From Gnetum montanum (lineage: Eukaryota > Streptophyta > Gnetopsida > Gnetales > Gnetaceae), in the NCBI GenBank assembly GCA_015680685.1, contig MNCI01015910.1, positions 1,615,497 through 1,679,496 of the forward strand: 64,000 bases of DNA, written 5' to 3'. Of the stretch, positions 43,913-56,106 are shown piece after piece. The stretch's first letter is position 1; each line of letters begins with the position of its first letter. The translations under genes were made by a program, and so were the position numbers. The notes under the pieces are model-generated. The model was not told the origin of the DNA, did no database searches, and saw nothing but the letters and a program-made list of their open reading frames with translations.

Positions 43913-46625
43913 CATTACTGATTTAATTAATCACATGGTAGCACATCTAACATTGGTGATAGTCTTGTTTAGATCATTCGGAGACATGTCTTCATCTTTA
44001 CTTGAATGTATTTATATTTTGGGGGGTCTAGATGTATTTGCTTCTTCTTCTTAATTTTCTATTTTAATTCCTGGTCTCTGTGTTTAATATCCTTTTTTGA
44101 TGTATAATCAGAGTTTAAGATATATGCATCTAAGTCCTCTGCTTGGTCCATTTTCTTAAGTCTAGAACTAATAAGTGGATTAGTTCTTTCCATGCATCTT
44201 TGAAATAGTTTTATATTCTCATTTTAGAGCCATTAATTGTCTTTCGATTTAGTGGCTACTGCATAGACTTGTTTTCACTCCCACACTTGTTCCTTAACTT
44301 TGTTGTGGATTAGTATAGGGATTGTGTTAATATTTTGAACTTTTGGCCCACAACTACACCCTTTATCATTATTAGTGATGCATGGAGGTTTCTGTCTCTC
44401 CAAAATGATGGATTCATCATTTTCGTCTTGTGTTGGAGTGATGATGGTTATTGGCTTTTGCGTATGATTAGAAGAAATTTTTCTGGTGAGGAAGGATGTT
44501 GCACTAGATTGGCCTTGTGCTGATTTTGATGTGCTAATAGGTTTACAAGTTTTGTGCTTGTGCATGAGAACCATCCTAAAGAAAGAACATTTTTGACCTT
44601 ATGGTTCAGATCTACTAGCATTATCATTTTTCTATGTATTCATAGCATAAGTGGCATTTTTCCATTGATGTTGTGATGCCAAACCTTCTTGTGTTGGTGG
44701 TGGCATGTGATGGATGGAATTATGAGAATATTGAGAATATGATGGAGGGTGAGAGGCATGAGGTGGTAATGTTATAGGTTGATGTTATTTGGGAGAGTGG
44801 TACTAGTGATTTAAGGTAGAGGAAGTAGAACTAGTTGAGGAAATAAGTTGTTGAACATAATATCCATATGGGTCCGGCTAGTAGGAAGGGTAGTGCTAGT
44901 TTGATGATGGCCTTCCCCACAATTTTGGGTTTTTCCACTACAATTGATAGTAGTTTTGAGGTTGATAAGAAGTCCCATCAAGATAGTATAGTTGGTTGTA
45001 GGACTATCTATAATTACCTTGTGAATAAGGTAATTTCCAAGGCATTTGCTTTTGTATGAACTTGGGATTTAAAGCAAAGGCCCCATACTCATGTAGATGT
45101 AACATAACTAGGTAATAGTTCTTTGGATAGTTAGATAGGTAGATATCACATCCATCATCCTCTTTTATGGTTGAAACTATAGCCTATTCTGCAATAGCTA
45201 TTTTTCCTTTTTGCTGATAAGTGTTCTTACCTATTCCTTGGTTCTTTTTCCTCCTCTTGTTTTGATCACTCAATTTGTTTTGCATTACTTTCTTCTCTAC
45301 GGTTTTCATGTAAGTTGCAACTTTGTCATTCTTTAACTCCCACATCTTATCTATCCTTGCTTTAAGCTCATCGATAGACTTTTGTATTGACAAGGTTTGC
45401 TATGAAAGCACCTCATAGAGAGTTGCCTCTTTTTCCTCATCATAGATATGGACCCTTTTCTTGTGAAGAGTTGGGTCCTAGTTATTTTCCTCTACATTCT
45501 CTCATTTACATAGCTCTCCTTTTTCTTTTACCACTAGCTCAATTAGGGTTTGTATCTGTTGGACTTTTAATTCATATAACAGACCTTGGGCATAAATCCC
45601 AAGGGTCTCCCTTGTTTGATTATGAAGACCATCTATGATGTGGAAAAGTTACTCTTTTTGAGAGAAATCATGGCCAGGACATTTATGTAGTAGCAAATGA
45701 TATCTATCCAAGGGGACATCCAAGGGTTCATGATTTTCTTACTTCCACCCTTGGATTTGTTTTCTCATGTTGGACACACTCTAATAGGTTTGGTATTTTC
45801 ATTGAAGAGTTCTAGCATTGTGGACCACTGATGGATTGAATATGGTTCTAATGATCTATACCAACTTTCAGCTTTGTTAACTAGTATCCTAGGAAAAAGC
45901 TTTAAGCTTTTTCCACTCACTCTTGATGTTTTTCAAGGTGTAGGTATCATGGAAGACTTGTAAGTGATATTATGAATTAGAGTTATATCCTCCACTAAAT
46001 TTAGGAATGTTTTCCATATCAAGCTGTTTGATGTAGCTATCCCTTTGATGCCTTTGGAATATTTGAATTGCCTTCCTAATCTATGTCAAGCCCCTAGTAG
46101 CCATCAAGGATTCATATGTACTAGACATGTAATGGTGATAATCTATATTTCTATTTGTTTGATTATGATGATCTTGTCTATGCTCACTTTGATTTCTTTG
46201 ATTTTGCCCTTGGGTTCGATTTCTATCTTTATCTTAATCCCATAGTCAAGCTCTATATCTATACCTATGTTCATCTTCATTAGAATTAGACATTGGAGAG
46301 GAAGAGGAAGATGAGGAATTGGGAGAATCACCATGGCTTCTATAGTTCTCCCAATGGTTCCTTGGTGTATCATTTCTAAATTTAGAGGAGGTCCTAGGCC
46401 TTAAGGCCCTCCTTATTCTAGGACCTTCTTCATCTCCTCTAGAATTGTCTACCTTAGGTGAATGTAGTCCTTGAGTTTAGTTAGGGTGGAAATGAGCATA
46501 TGAAACCCTTGCATGAGGTTGTTCACTTCAAATTTCTTTAGTATAGATCCCATTAGTTCTCCAATGAATTTTCTCATCATACGATGCATTATTGATCCTA
46601 TGTGAAGAAGATAGGTTTTTAATGT
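43913..46625 (-). pseudogene. Ath-2 gag and protease remnant
   Basis: Conserved gag domain at about 45920-45560: LFPRILVNKAESWY, MLELFNE, SVSNMRKQIQGWK, FHIIDGLHNQTRETLGIYAQ. A coiled-coil-like lysine-rich part follows (open 45393-45184: SIDELKARIDKMWELKNDKV). The C-x2-C motif is degraded (GCDIYLSNYPKNYY). The proline/tyrosine-rich tail continues to about 44640. The segment 44574-44275 ends with a protease tail (PPCITNNDKGCSC), so most of the protease was deleted. Numerous stops. Cut at 43912 by Ath-3. Confidence 0.78.
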
Positions 46626-46724
46626 GTGTGACTTAAAATAAAATATTAATATTTTCTAAAAGATAAATTGTTAACACCTTAACGATGATTATTTATGATA
46701 CAACTAATCTAGATAACTGGCACC

Positions 46725-46743
46725 ATCCTCGGCAACGACACCA
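46725..46743 (-). other. Ath-2 primer-binding site
   Basis: Minus-strand TTGGTGTCGTTGCCGAGG, tRNA-Asp type with two or three changes, next to the 5' LTR. Confidence 0.72.
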
Positions 46744-46744
46744 A

Positions 46745-47776
46745 TGATGAGTGATGGTTACCCCCTATGCACAACCATACGAATCATAAGCATTCATGCA
46801 TGATCTGATTAAATTCTATGGATGGGACTAGTTGTGGCATTTAGATCATTATGTTGTGATTGTAGTTTGTTGTCTTCTCACTTGGACTAGTGGTAGCTTT
46901 GTCACGTATAGTTTAGTCCAAAGTGAGACATATGATTCTTAATGTTGTTTCAGTCTTATGCTACTCCTAATGATAATCAAGAAATTAATTATTTAGACTA
47001 ATTAATAATAGAAAGTAAAGTCTAAACTAGCCTACAAGAGATGAGTGTCTATTCCTAGCTCTCCATACATGTCTTGAACCCATGTATCCACTATTGGGAT
47101 TACCAAGGACTATGCTATTGGCTGAAACAAGTAATAACCCTATTAGGATTACCAAGTGAATATGTGTTTACGCCCAAAATTGGTTGCTCTCATTCCTCCA
47201 ATTCATTAATATGCATGGAAACGTAAATATTAACTAATTACATGAAAAGTAAATTTCATGGAAAGTAAATCAAATCTAAGTCAAAGTGCTGCAATGAATA
47301 AGAATCAATATCGATCTTATTACCATTTCTGAAATCTGTCTAGGTACATTGCCACTTGAATAAGACACTATACAATTGACTTAGATCCACACCATGGGCA
47401 CTCACTAACTATTTTCGAAGACTATGGAATAAACCTAAAAGAGTTTAGCTACTCTATTAATAAAAGAATGCTAATACACGATGGGATCACATGTATTTAT
47501 AGGCAAAACAAACACTACGTCGATGGGGTCATGTTAACACATCATTACATGCATTGATGGGGCTACATCGACATGACTACATCGAGGAAACTGCATCGGT
47601 GTAGCCCCCTCAGCATGGCTACTTTGAAGTGACTACATTGAAGTAGCTACATCAAGGTGGCTACCTCGTAGTGGTTGTGTCAATGCAGCTACATCGAAGT
47701 GGCTATGTCAATGTGGCTACATCGAAGTGGTTGCATGGATGCAATACCATTGATGTAGCCAACCGATGCTTCATCA
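46745..47776 (-). repeat. Ath-2 5' LTR (1032 bp)
   Basis: Minus strand TGATGAAGCATC (47776) to CACTCATCA (46745). TATA CCTATAAATA at about 47493-47502. U3 array of CTACATCGAAGTGG units at 47510-47760. Matches 12392-13475. Confidence 0.87.
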
Positions 47777-47781
47777 CTTAC

Positions 47782-48605
47782 CTCTTGCCTTACCTTTGTT
47801 GTTGGATTGATAAAAGATCTTTTCTTTTCTTGTGAAAAGGATTTTTACTCTTATTGTAAGGAGAGCTAGTTCTTCATCATTTTTTGCATCATAATCTAAT
47901 GTCTTTTTTTCTTTTGATAAGCTTTTAAGAGCAATGGGTTTCTCCTTGCTAACAACTTCACTAATGAGATTTATTTTGTATGCTACAAGAGCACTTTGTA
48001 ATTCTTCAAATTTGAGAATGGAGAAATGTCTAATTTCTTCCATGGCAATGATTTTGGGTCTAAATTCAAGGAGTAGAGTTCTGATCATTTTAATGATGAA
48101 TTTACTCTCTAGTAACTATTTCCTTATACTTCTAATGACAACTACAAGATCATTGGCCCTAGATAAATAATATTTAATCCTTTTACCATATTTCATTTTT
48201 AGCTTATCATATTCAAATTGGACTAGAAGCTTGGATTATTTCATCATCAAGGTTCCCTCATAAGTGGCTTCTAAAACTTCCCAAATTTCTTTGCTAGCTT
48301 TACATCTAGCTATTCTATTAAATTCAAGTTTTCTAAGAGCACAGTAGAGAGACAATTCCTAGCCTTTAAATCAAACATAAACTTAATTTTATCATCATTA
48401 GATACTTATCTCTTGGTAATATAGTACTAGTAGAGTTGTTGATGGGATGAGTGTATCCTTCCATGATGGATTGCCATACTTCAAATTCCATGGACTCAAA
48501 GAATCCTTGCATCCATGCTTTCTAGTATGTGAAGTTAATTGCATCAAACATTGGTGACTTGTTGTAAGATGTTGCCTCCATAGTTCACTCTTAAGTTGTT
48601 ACGCT
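47782..48605 (-). pseudogene. Cop-1 Ty1/copia gag, N-terminal piece
   Basis: Minus-strand start MEATSYNKSPMFDAINFTY (about 48583), the N-terminal motif of plant copia gag (DUF4219 type), followed by WMQGFFESMEFEVWQSIMEG and, across frames, the UBN2-type gag domain: KFGKF, DKLKMKYG, YYLSRANDLVVV. The last part is open for 104 codons (48088-47774): MIRTLLLEFRPKIIAMEEIR, SALVAYKINLISEVVSKEKP. Frameshifts occur near 48410-48120. The piece stops at the Ath-2 target site and continues at 12391. Confidence 0.85.
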
Positions 48606-48618
48606 CAATCTAGGAGTA

Positions 48619-48634
48619 CCTTACTCTAATACCA
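48619..48634 (-). other. Cop-1 primer-binding site, initiator-Met type
   Basis: Minus-strand TGGTATTAGAGTAAGG, close to TGGTATCAGAGC, the tRNA-iMet complement of plant copia elements; two bases after the LTR end TTCA. Confidence 0.75.
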
Positions 48635-48636
48635 CT

Positions 48637-48711
48637 TGAAGATTGAGAACTTAGAAAGGGGATTGAATAAGTTCCAGTTGTTGAGACCCAATTCTTGCAA
48701 CACAGATGTAC
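48637..48711 (-). repeat. Cop-1 5' LTR, inner fragment
   Basis: From the LTR end next to the primer site up to the Ath-4 insertion point. The LTR continues at 54784. Confidence 0.65.
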
Positions 48712-48716
48712 GTGGT

Positions 48717-49678
48717 TGATGAGTGGTGAGGTACCCCTACACTCAACCATACAAATACGAGCATTCACGCACGATCCGGTCAAACTCCGCAGATGGGCTA
48801 GTTGTGGTATCCAAATAGTTACACATTGATTGCAGTTCGCTATCTTCCCACTTGGACTATTATTTGCTTTGTCACGTATGGTTTAGTCTAGAGTGAGGCG
48901 TATGATGTGATCCTAAACTAGTGCTACTCCTAGAGATAATGGAAAATAATTTTGATTAAACTAATAAGCAATAGGAAATGAAGTCTAAGCTAGCCTAAGT
49001 GCGATGAGCATCCATTCCTTAATCATCCGTACACATCTTGGACCTCGTGCATGACTACTACTAGGATTACCAAGCGTAGATCCTAGGTACGCTACTGGGT
49101 TACCAAGTAGTCACACTTAAATGCTCGTGATTAAGTCGTACTCATTCCACATTTAACAATAGGAATAGTAAATGATGGTAAATAAATATTAACTAAGAAA
49201 ACAATAAATAACAATAACAATTAAACAATTAAAACTAAGTGAATGCTGCAATGATGAAGTAATCTCGATCTTTCTTTTCGATCATGTGCGTGTCCAAGTA
49301 CGTCACACTCGAATAAAGGTGTTGTACAATTACAAGCATCACACTACAAGCATGCACTTGGGAAAATAGTCTAACTCCTACAGAAACAAATTGCAAGGGC
49401 TTCGCTACAACTACTAGAAAGATACCTAAGTGTGGCGGGTGTGTGCTTATTTATAGTTAAAAATAGACATTGCATAAATTGGGCCACGTCGACACATGGG
49501 TGGATGCATCGACGAGGTCACGTCAATGAGACAGTGTATATGGGGGCCCCGTATACATGGCCTAGTTAATGCAGCCCTGATATCGAGGGTCTGATAATAG
49601 GAGTCAGACTTGGTGTCTTGTATTAGGGTTTCGATAACAGGGGTCCAATAACAGGACTTGACAGACCATGATTCATCA
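48717..49678 (-). repeat. Ath-4 3' LTR (962 bp)
   Basis: Minus strand TGATGAATCATGG to CACCACTCATCA. TATA ACTATAAATAAG at about 49446-49457. U3 carries CGATAACAGGGGTC units (49578-49670). Confidence 0.88.
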
Positions 49679-49690
49679 TACCCCCACAAA
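49679..49690 (-). other. Ath-4 polypurine tract
   Basis: Minus-strand TTTGTGGGGGTA directly before TGATGAATC. Confidence 0.78.
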
Positions 49691-51675
49691 TGAATAACAA
49701 CTCATCCTCAAGTCAAAGAAAGTGAGGAACAAGCTCAATTGAATACACAGTGCATAGGTATGGGATTATTGGCTGACTAGAAATTTATTTATGCCACAAT
49801 GGATATGAAAAAATTGGGACACAGACACAAAATGACAAAATTTGTGGAACTCATGGGGTTCCTGATAGTGGTGGCTCCTCCATGGGTGCCTTTCCTTTGT
49901 TCTGCATGATAGGCTTCTAAGATTGATACCATTGAAGAAGCGCCTGACATTTCTTTTCTTCTTAAGAGCTGTCCATATTGATGTTCCAATGTTTGATGGA
50001 GTCGGCACTTTCCATGGACACATTAGCTATGGGAACACTTGATTGGCCTTGCATGCCATGCCGCAAATAGTCATCGTTCCTCTTCATAGGCTCAGGTCCT
50101 GACCTCTCCTCCTTTTGCTTGGATAGATTATGTAGTAACAGGAGTTTCATGATGGATGCTGAATGATTGTGCCTTCTGCTCTACATGTTCTTCATGAGGT
50201 CCTTGGCCTCTGCCTCCCCTAGGTTGTTTGGTTGCATGTTGAGAAGGTCCTCCTTGTTGTCTTCTTTTAGGGGCCATCTATAATCACACAAAGATCAATT
50301 GCTAGTAAGGCTATTGAAAAAAGTTCAATGATTTCATACCTTACTCATTTCCTTTAATAAATGTTGAATTCTTTGCTTAGTGTGATTTTAGAGTTAGAAA
50401 TTTTTTTCAGGAAGTTGCCCTAAAAGTTTAATGTCGGAACTGGTTTGTTTAGGTGACACATAAAAGGACCTAGTTTTGAGGATGTTTGATAAAATGATGA
50501 AAAAGGAAAGAATAGATTTGACAATGAAGTATTTGGAGGGTATAAGATGATGTGGTGGTGTGCAACAAGTACAAATTACAAAAGTCACGCAAGTGGGTCC
50601 TCCCCAAAGTAGGTTCCAACCTATAATGCCCTTACGTAACCATACCTTAAAATGTCCATAGGCACTAGAAGGGTTAAATGTAATCTATTTTGATGCAACA
50701 AAACACACACATGTTAATACCACTGTGATGAGATATGAATTCAATGCTACACAGACACAAGTCACAAATACATGAACAACGAGATGGGATGAATCGGAGA
50801 AGAGATTGTAGAGATTGGGATGTGAGGTAATTGACTCAGGGCACAATGAATCTTGAGTGTAGGGCATGATTAATGTGTCATTAGCCTGTCGCTCCAAAAT
50901 CAAGATCAAGTTCATTCCTCTGATCAATGACATCATATTGTTTCATCCAATGATGAACAACTATAAGAGCACCATGACAGCAAGGCATATGATCACTTGG
51001 CGTTTTGTGCAAGGGAGGAGTGACTTGGAATTTCTTTGTAGCATACTTTTTGTTTGGCCACGTTGGCACACTCTCTTCTTCTTTTTCTTTTTCTTTTTTT
51101 TGAAGTAGTACTTAATCTAGAGAAGCCACCTACCTTTAGGCATGGGTGCATGTCTTTCTAGTGGGACCCCCTAGAATAGCGTTAGGTTCTTTATTGGGTG
51201 CCTTTAATACTCTTACTTCCATTTTTTGTTAGATCTACAAGGATCTTAGTACAACCAAGGTGCATGATAGCATCCACCGATGTCACCAAAAAGAATCCAC
51301 AAGTTCCCTTGATGTCACACCCTAGCCATTCCCTCTTAGTCCATCATTTTTCACTCTAGGCATAATGAGCACAAAATTACTTTTAAGTTTCATGATGACA
51401 AGAATATCATTGTACCCAGAGTAGAACCTCTTATTAATAGAATGGTTGGGTGGATGTGGTGGGTTCGCTGTCCAAATAATTAATCACTTGAGACTTGATA
51501 GCATAAAAAAACACCTCAACCAACAAGCCACATGAGTGTTTTATTCGTAGATGAGATTACCCATAAAAAGATAAAAAGATAAAAAAGATAAAACAATAAA
51601 TTAAAAAGTGAAAAATTGGAAAACAAAAATTTGAAAAATTAAAGAAATAAAAAAATATTTATTAATTCTGTGTTG
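49691..51675 (-). other. Ath-4 3' non-coding region
   Basis: No conserved coding frame; short open frames on both strands lack motifs. Conserved block GGGTCCTCCCCAAAGTAG at 50594-50611. Runs of T (51080-51100) and an A-rich part (51550-51660). Confidence 0.6.
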
Positions 51676-53650
51676 TTAGAATGAAGGATACCCCCCATAG
51701 CTAAACAGTTGAGCATGGCTAGAATTAATAAATGGAAGGTGAGAATCCTTGCATGTTGGAAATATTGGGACTTGGTCATACATACCCCATTGGGGTTCAC
51801 ACACTTGATTAAAGTTGACATAGTGGGGCAAGTTATAAGATGTGGTTAATTTAGAAGGAGTTGACCCACTATGGTACTTACGACTGTAAGATGGTATGCA
51901 AGGATCAACATGTCTCCCCATGTGGAAACATTCATTGGGCCCCATGGTTGTTGGAGTGTTGATTGGTGGCCTACATAGAGTAGCAAGAGGCATTGAGTTT
52001 GAGGAGGAGGATGCATCATAGTGTTGAACTTGTGCTAAGTTGGAGGATGCAGTGGTTTTGAAACTATGTTGTCTCTTTCTACGGTTCTACCTAAAGAAAA
52101 GACGCTTTTGATGTTGTAGAGGGTTCCCACTACTATTGACAGCAACAGCACAAGTAACGTTCATGGGTTGATGCTATGGTGCAAAGCCTTTTTGCATAAC
52201 TGGTTGCAATGTAGGAGAGGGTGAAGTAAGAGAATATTGAGTTTTAGGAGAAATGTAAGGCACATGAGGTGGTGATTTTGTTGGAGAGGACATGGGTGGA
52301 TAGTACTTGGGAGAATGATAACAATGAGGTGAGGTAGAGGATGCTAATCCCGTTAGAGAAACAGGGTGTTGAACATAATAAGCATCTGGTGTTGGGACAT
52401 ATGAAGGGTATGGTCTAGTTGGTGGTGGCCTCCCCCACAACTGAGGCTTTTGCCACTGTGGTTGAACCTAATATTTCTATATGAAATCTGGATGTAACAT
52501 TCCTCCCCAATGCTCATGTAAATGTGACAAAACTAGACATTGGCCTTTGGGGTGATCGTACAAATAGACATTTCATTCAAACGTATGATTGGTAGTTGAG
52601 CCCTTATCTTTCTCATCCCTTCTTTCTGATTATCTAATGATACTTTGTCCTACCTCTCGGGTTGTCAAAACTCTATCTCCAATAATATCGATATATTCTC
52701 CACACTTTTTATGTGTCCATTCCAACATCTCATTGATCTTTGCCTCAACTTCCTCTAATGATTGTTGTATCAACAAAGATGGTTCTTCCTCCTTGAGATA
52801 GGTTGATTTCTCCTTTTTGTGATTATGGACCTTTGTTAAGTTGAGATTTTGGTCCCATTGATGTTTTTCAACACTTTCCCATCTAGCCATTTCTCCTTCT
52901 TCTTTTGCTACCTACTTAATAAGCTCTTGGAATTGATGGGTTCGTAGTTCGTATAGTTGACCTTGGGCATACATCCCTAGGGTCTCTCTTGTTTCATCAC
53001 AAAGCCCATCAATGATATGGTACATTAGCCTTTCCTCGGAGAACTCATGGCCTGGATAGTTGTTTAACAGTGCATAATATCTTTCTAAGGCCATGTCCAA
53101 GGGTTCATGTTGTGATTTTTTCCACTCTTGGATTTGTTTCCTCAAGGTCGACACTCTTGCATAGGTTTGATATCTTTCGTTAAAGAGTTCTACCATTGTT
53201 GGCCAACGTTGTATTGAATTTGGTTTTAACAATCTATACCATACTTTTTCTTGGCCAAGGAGTGTCATAGGAAAGAGCTTGAGTTTTTACCAACCATTAT
53301 CAATGTTGTTCCTTACATAGGCATCATAGAAGGCTTGTAAATATTGTTGCAGATCTAAGTCATAGCCTCCTAAGAAATGGGGAAAGTTGTTTAAATCGAG
53401 CCTGGGTAGATGGCTCTCTTTACGATGCCTACGAGAGATTTGAAGAGCCTCTTGTATTTGTGTTAGGCTTGTAGCGGCCAGTAGGGGTTCATTGTCATCG
53501 AGTAGGTTATGCTTTCATACGTTTGGATGATGCTGCCTTCATTTATGTTTATAAGAAACCCCCACCTCAAATTGCGTACTCCAATCTTCATTGTCATATA
53601 ATTCATTGGTTCTCCAATGAATTGCCTCACTAGATGTGGCATTATCATAT
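51676..53650 (-). pseudogene. Ath-4 gag (degenerate)
   Basis: Near the start MPHLVRQFIGEPMNYM (53648). Gag domain over 53268-52912, open for 118 codons: LLGQEKVWYRLLKPNSIQRW, MVELFNERYQTYARVSTLRK, YHIIDGLCDETRETLGMYAQ. Next a glutamate-rich segment (52890-52630), a degraded Cys/His motif (LYDHPKGQC, about 52545) and proline/serine/tyrosine-rich tails (52440-52174 and 51993-51676). The last residues (FSYGGYPSF) sit where other copies have FSHGGDGH. Frames change several times. Confidence 0.82.
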
Positions 53651-53789
53651 TCTTGTAGGAGAGGCATAGTTGTGCAATTGTGTGTGAATTTATATGTGAC
53701 CTTTTATACTTATTTATTCCTAAAAGATATATCCTTAATTCTTGTACAGTGACCTTGTATGATATAACTAATCTAGATAACTAACATCG

Positions 53790-53808
53790 TCCCCGACAAC
53801 GACACCAA
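53790..53808 (-). other. Ath-4 primer-binding site
   Basis: Minus-strand TTGGTGTCGTTGTCGGGGA, tRNA-Asp type. Confidence 0.75.
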
Positions 53809-54783
53809 TGATGAGTGGCGAGGTACCCCTACACTCAACCATACGAATACGAGTGTTCATGCATGATTCGGTCGAACTCTGCAAACGAGCTAGTTGTGGT
53901 ATCCAGATAGTTACACGTTGATTGTAGTTCGTTGTCTTCCCACCTAGACTAGTATTTGCTTTGTCACGTATGGTTTAGTCCAGAGTGAGGTGTATGTTGT
54001 GATTCTAAACTAGTGCTACTCCTAGAGACAATGGAAAATAATCTTGATTAAACTAATAAGCAATAGGAAATGAAGTCTAAGCTAGCCTAAGTATGATGAG
54101 CATTCGTTCCTTAATCATCTGTACACATCTTGAACCTTGTGCATGACTACTACTAGGTTTACCAAGCGTAGATCCTAGGTATGCTACTGGGCTACCAAGT
54201 AGTCACACTTAAATGCTTGTGATTAAGTTGTACTCATTCTGCATTTAACAACAAGAATAGTAAATGATGGTAAATAAATATTAACTAAGAAAATAATAAA
54301 TAATAATAAAAATTAAATAATTAAAACTAAGTGAATGCTGCAATGATGAAGTAATCTCGATCTTTATTTTCGGTCATGTGCACATCCAAGTATGTCACAC
54401 TCGAATAAAGGTGTCGTACAATTACAAGGATCACACTACAGGCATGCACTTGGGAAAATAATCGAACTCCTATGGAAACAAACTGCAAGGGCTTTGCTAC
54501 AACTACTAGAAAGATGCCTAAGTGTGGCAGGTGCGTGCTTATTTGTAGCTAAAAATAGACTTTGTGTAAACGGGGCCGCATCGACGCATGGGTGGATGCG
54601 TCGATGGGGCCGCATCAACACGGCTGCGTATACGGGGCCTAGTTAACACAACCCCAATATTGAGGCTCCGATAACAAGGGTTCGATAATAGGAGTCAGAG
54701 CTGGCGTCTTGTATCAGGGTTCTAATAACAGGGTCCCAATAACAAGGGTCCGATAACAGGACCTGACAAACCATGATTCATTA
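53809..54783 (-). repeat. Ath-4 5' LTR (975 bp)
   Basis: Matches 48717-49678 throughout with scattered transitions; the outer end reads TTCATTA instead of TTCATCA. U3 units GGGTCCGATAACA at 54660-54770. Confidence 0.88.
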
Positions 54784-55450
54784 GTGGTTTTCCAACTTGT
54801 GTATGTTCATACTTGGAGGTTAGAATCCTTACACAGCTTCAAATTTTATTTCTTAAAAAAAATATGATTTCAAGGAAACTACAACCTTTACAAGTATTAA
54901 GCTCTACTAGGGGTGTTTTCTCTCAGAAACACATCCGACCCCTCAAGGTCTTGACAAGCTCAAAGGATGCCTTCTCTCAAGAAGCACATCTAACCCATCA
55001 AGGCTTACAACTAGAGATAGAAAGATTACGGAAGAAAATGAACTAAGATTCTAATTTCATGCTTTTTTCTCAACAAAAATAATAAAAAAAATTAAATAAT
55101 AGAGAATTAAAGTTCAAAAAAATTCTCAAAAAGGTATCACATGAATAATGCTTACATTTTTCAAAAAAGTATTATGTTATTTTATAGCCTTGTTTGTTGG
55201 AGTTCATACAATGGCTAGAAATAGCTAGTTGAGACATCTTGCATGAGCTTAAGATGTCTTACTAGGCTTCTTTAACTTGCAGATGCGACATCTCATTTGA
55301 TTGAGATGTCTTGAGTGAGATGTCTCAGCTTGAATTGGGACGTCTTGATTGAGATGTCTTAGCTCAACTTGAAACGTCTACTATTTTCTAGAGACGTCTT
55401 GCCTAAGATTAGAGCTTCTTAATAGAGACATCTTACAATAAAATGAAACA
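54784..55450 (-). repeat. Cop-1 5' LTR, outer fragment
   Basis: Continues the LTR after the Ath-4 target site. 55225-55450 is an array of sense and inverted GAGATGTCT/AGACATCTC words (for example at 55236, 55289, 55307, 55339, 55426), plausible U3 elements. 54880-55000 has a doubled TCTC(T)CA(G)AGAA-CACATC segment. The outer end is not sharp: CA at 55436 or 55450 are candidates. Confidence 0.55.
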
Positions 55451-56094
55451 TCTTTATAGTCTACAAAACATCTTGAAATACAAAGCTAATACAAAGCTTG
55501 AAATTTTTGAGAGCAAGTTTGAGGATCAAGAGTCAATTACTAAAAACTTGACTAAAAGGATGATCGACCACCAAGAACTACAAAATCTTATCCATACATT
55601 CAACATTGAACATAAGCACTTCACAACCTAGTTTGTAACTATAAAAGAAAAATTTTCAATAATGTCATGCCTATGGGATATACCAACACCAGTCGATCTA
55701 GCTGATGCTTCCTAGACCATTAATGATCCACAAAGAAAAGAGGAGAAGATGAAAGTATTGTTGGATTTTTAAAATTTTTTGGATGCAACAACAATAGTAG
55801 TAGGGTAGCCCAAACCACTAGCTAAGCTAGGATGGAAGAACCATCCAAGCCATAGGAGCCTCAAACTCCAGGCACAATGTGAAAACTTCATCCTAGTTAA
55901 TTTTGTGTAGCAGAAGGCTACTAATTTTTTTATTCAATCCAATTTTGGTTATCCTCATTATAAACACTCTAATATTTTGTAATGTGGCACTCAAAGTTAT
56001 TTATTATTAGTTAGTTAGTAGTTAGTTCCATATTCCCCAAATTTTGTAAATAGCTTAATCCTGCTTTTATTTAGTTGAGAATGAGCTTTCAATT
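55451..56094 (+). pseudogene. Ath-5 internal 3' part with an unrecognised broken frame
   Basis: Plus-strand frame 55443-55631 (IFESKFEDQESITKNLTKRM) continues beyond a stop with KEKFSIMSCLWDIPTPVDLA and GWKNHPSHRSLKLQAQCENF to about 55905. No family recognised. It sits directly upstream of a polypurine tract and 3' LTR, so it belongs to the element's 3' end. Confidence 0.45.
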
Positions 56095-56106
56095 AATTGT
56101 GGGGGT
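56095..56106 (+). other. Ath-5 polypurine tract
   Basis: TTGTGGGGGTA directly before TGATGAAGCATC. Confidence 0.75.

Larger units (their letters stand above)
12392..47776 (-). mobile_element. Ath-2: deleted Athila-like element, split by Ath-3
   Basis: 5' LTR 47776-46745, primer site, gag 46625-43913; then Ath-3 interrupts (15752-43912 including duplication); then the last bases of the coding tail (15751-15655), a non-coding region (15654-13488), polypurine tract and 3' LTR (13475-12392). Target duplication CTTAC is perfect at 12387-12391 and 47777-47781. Without the inserts the element would be about 7.2 kb. RT, RNase H and integrase are absent, so it would depend on an Ath-1-like helper (inference). 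Confidence 0.87.
48717..54783 (-). mobile_element. Ath-4: complete deleted (gag-only) Athila-like element
   Basis: Both LTRs are in the window (54783-53809 and 49678-48717), with a perfect target duplication GTGGT (48712-48716, 54784-54788). Internal order on the minus strand: primer site 53808-53790, gag 53650-51676, non-coding 51675-49691, polypurine tract 49690-49679. Total 6067 bp. There is no protease, RT, RNase H or integrase. It is the cleanest non-autonomous copy of the family here and landed in the Cop-1 LTR. Confidence 0.9.

Noticed and set aside
51060-51110. T/C-rich run as poly(A) tail of a LINE or SINE
   Set aside because: It is internal to the Ath-4 non-coding region and has no flanking duplication or RT/tRNA-like sequence.
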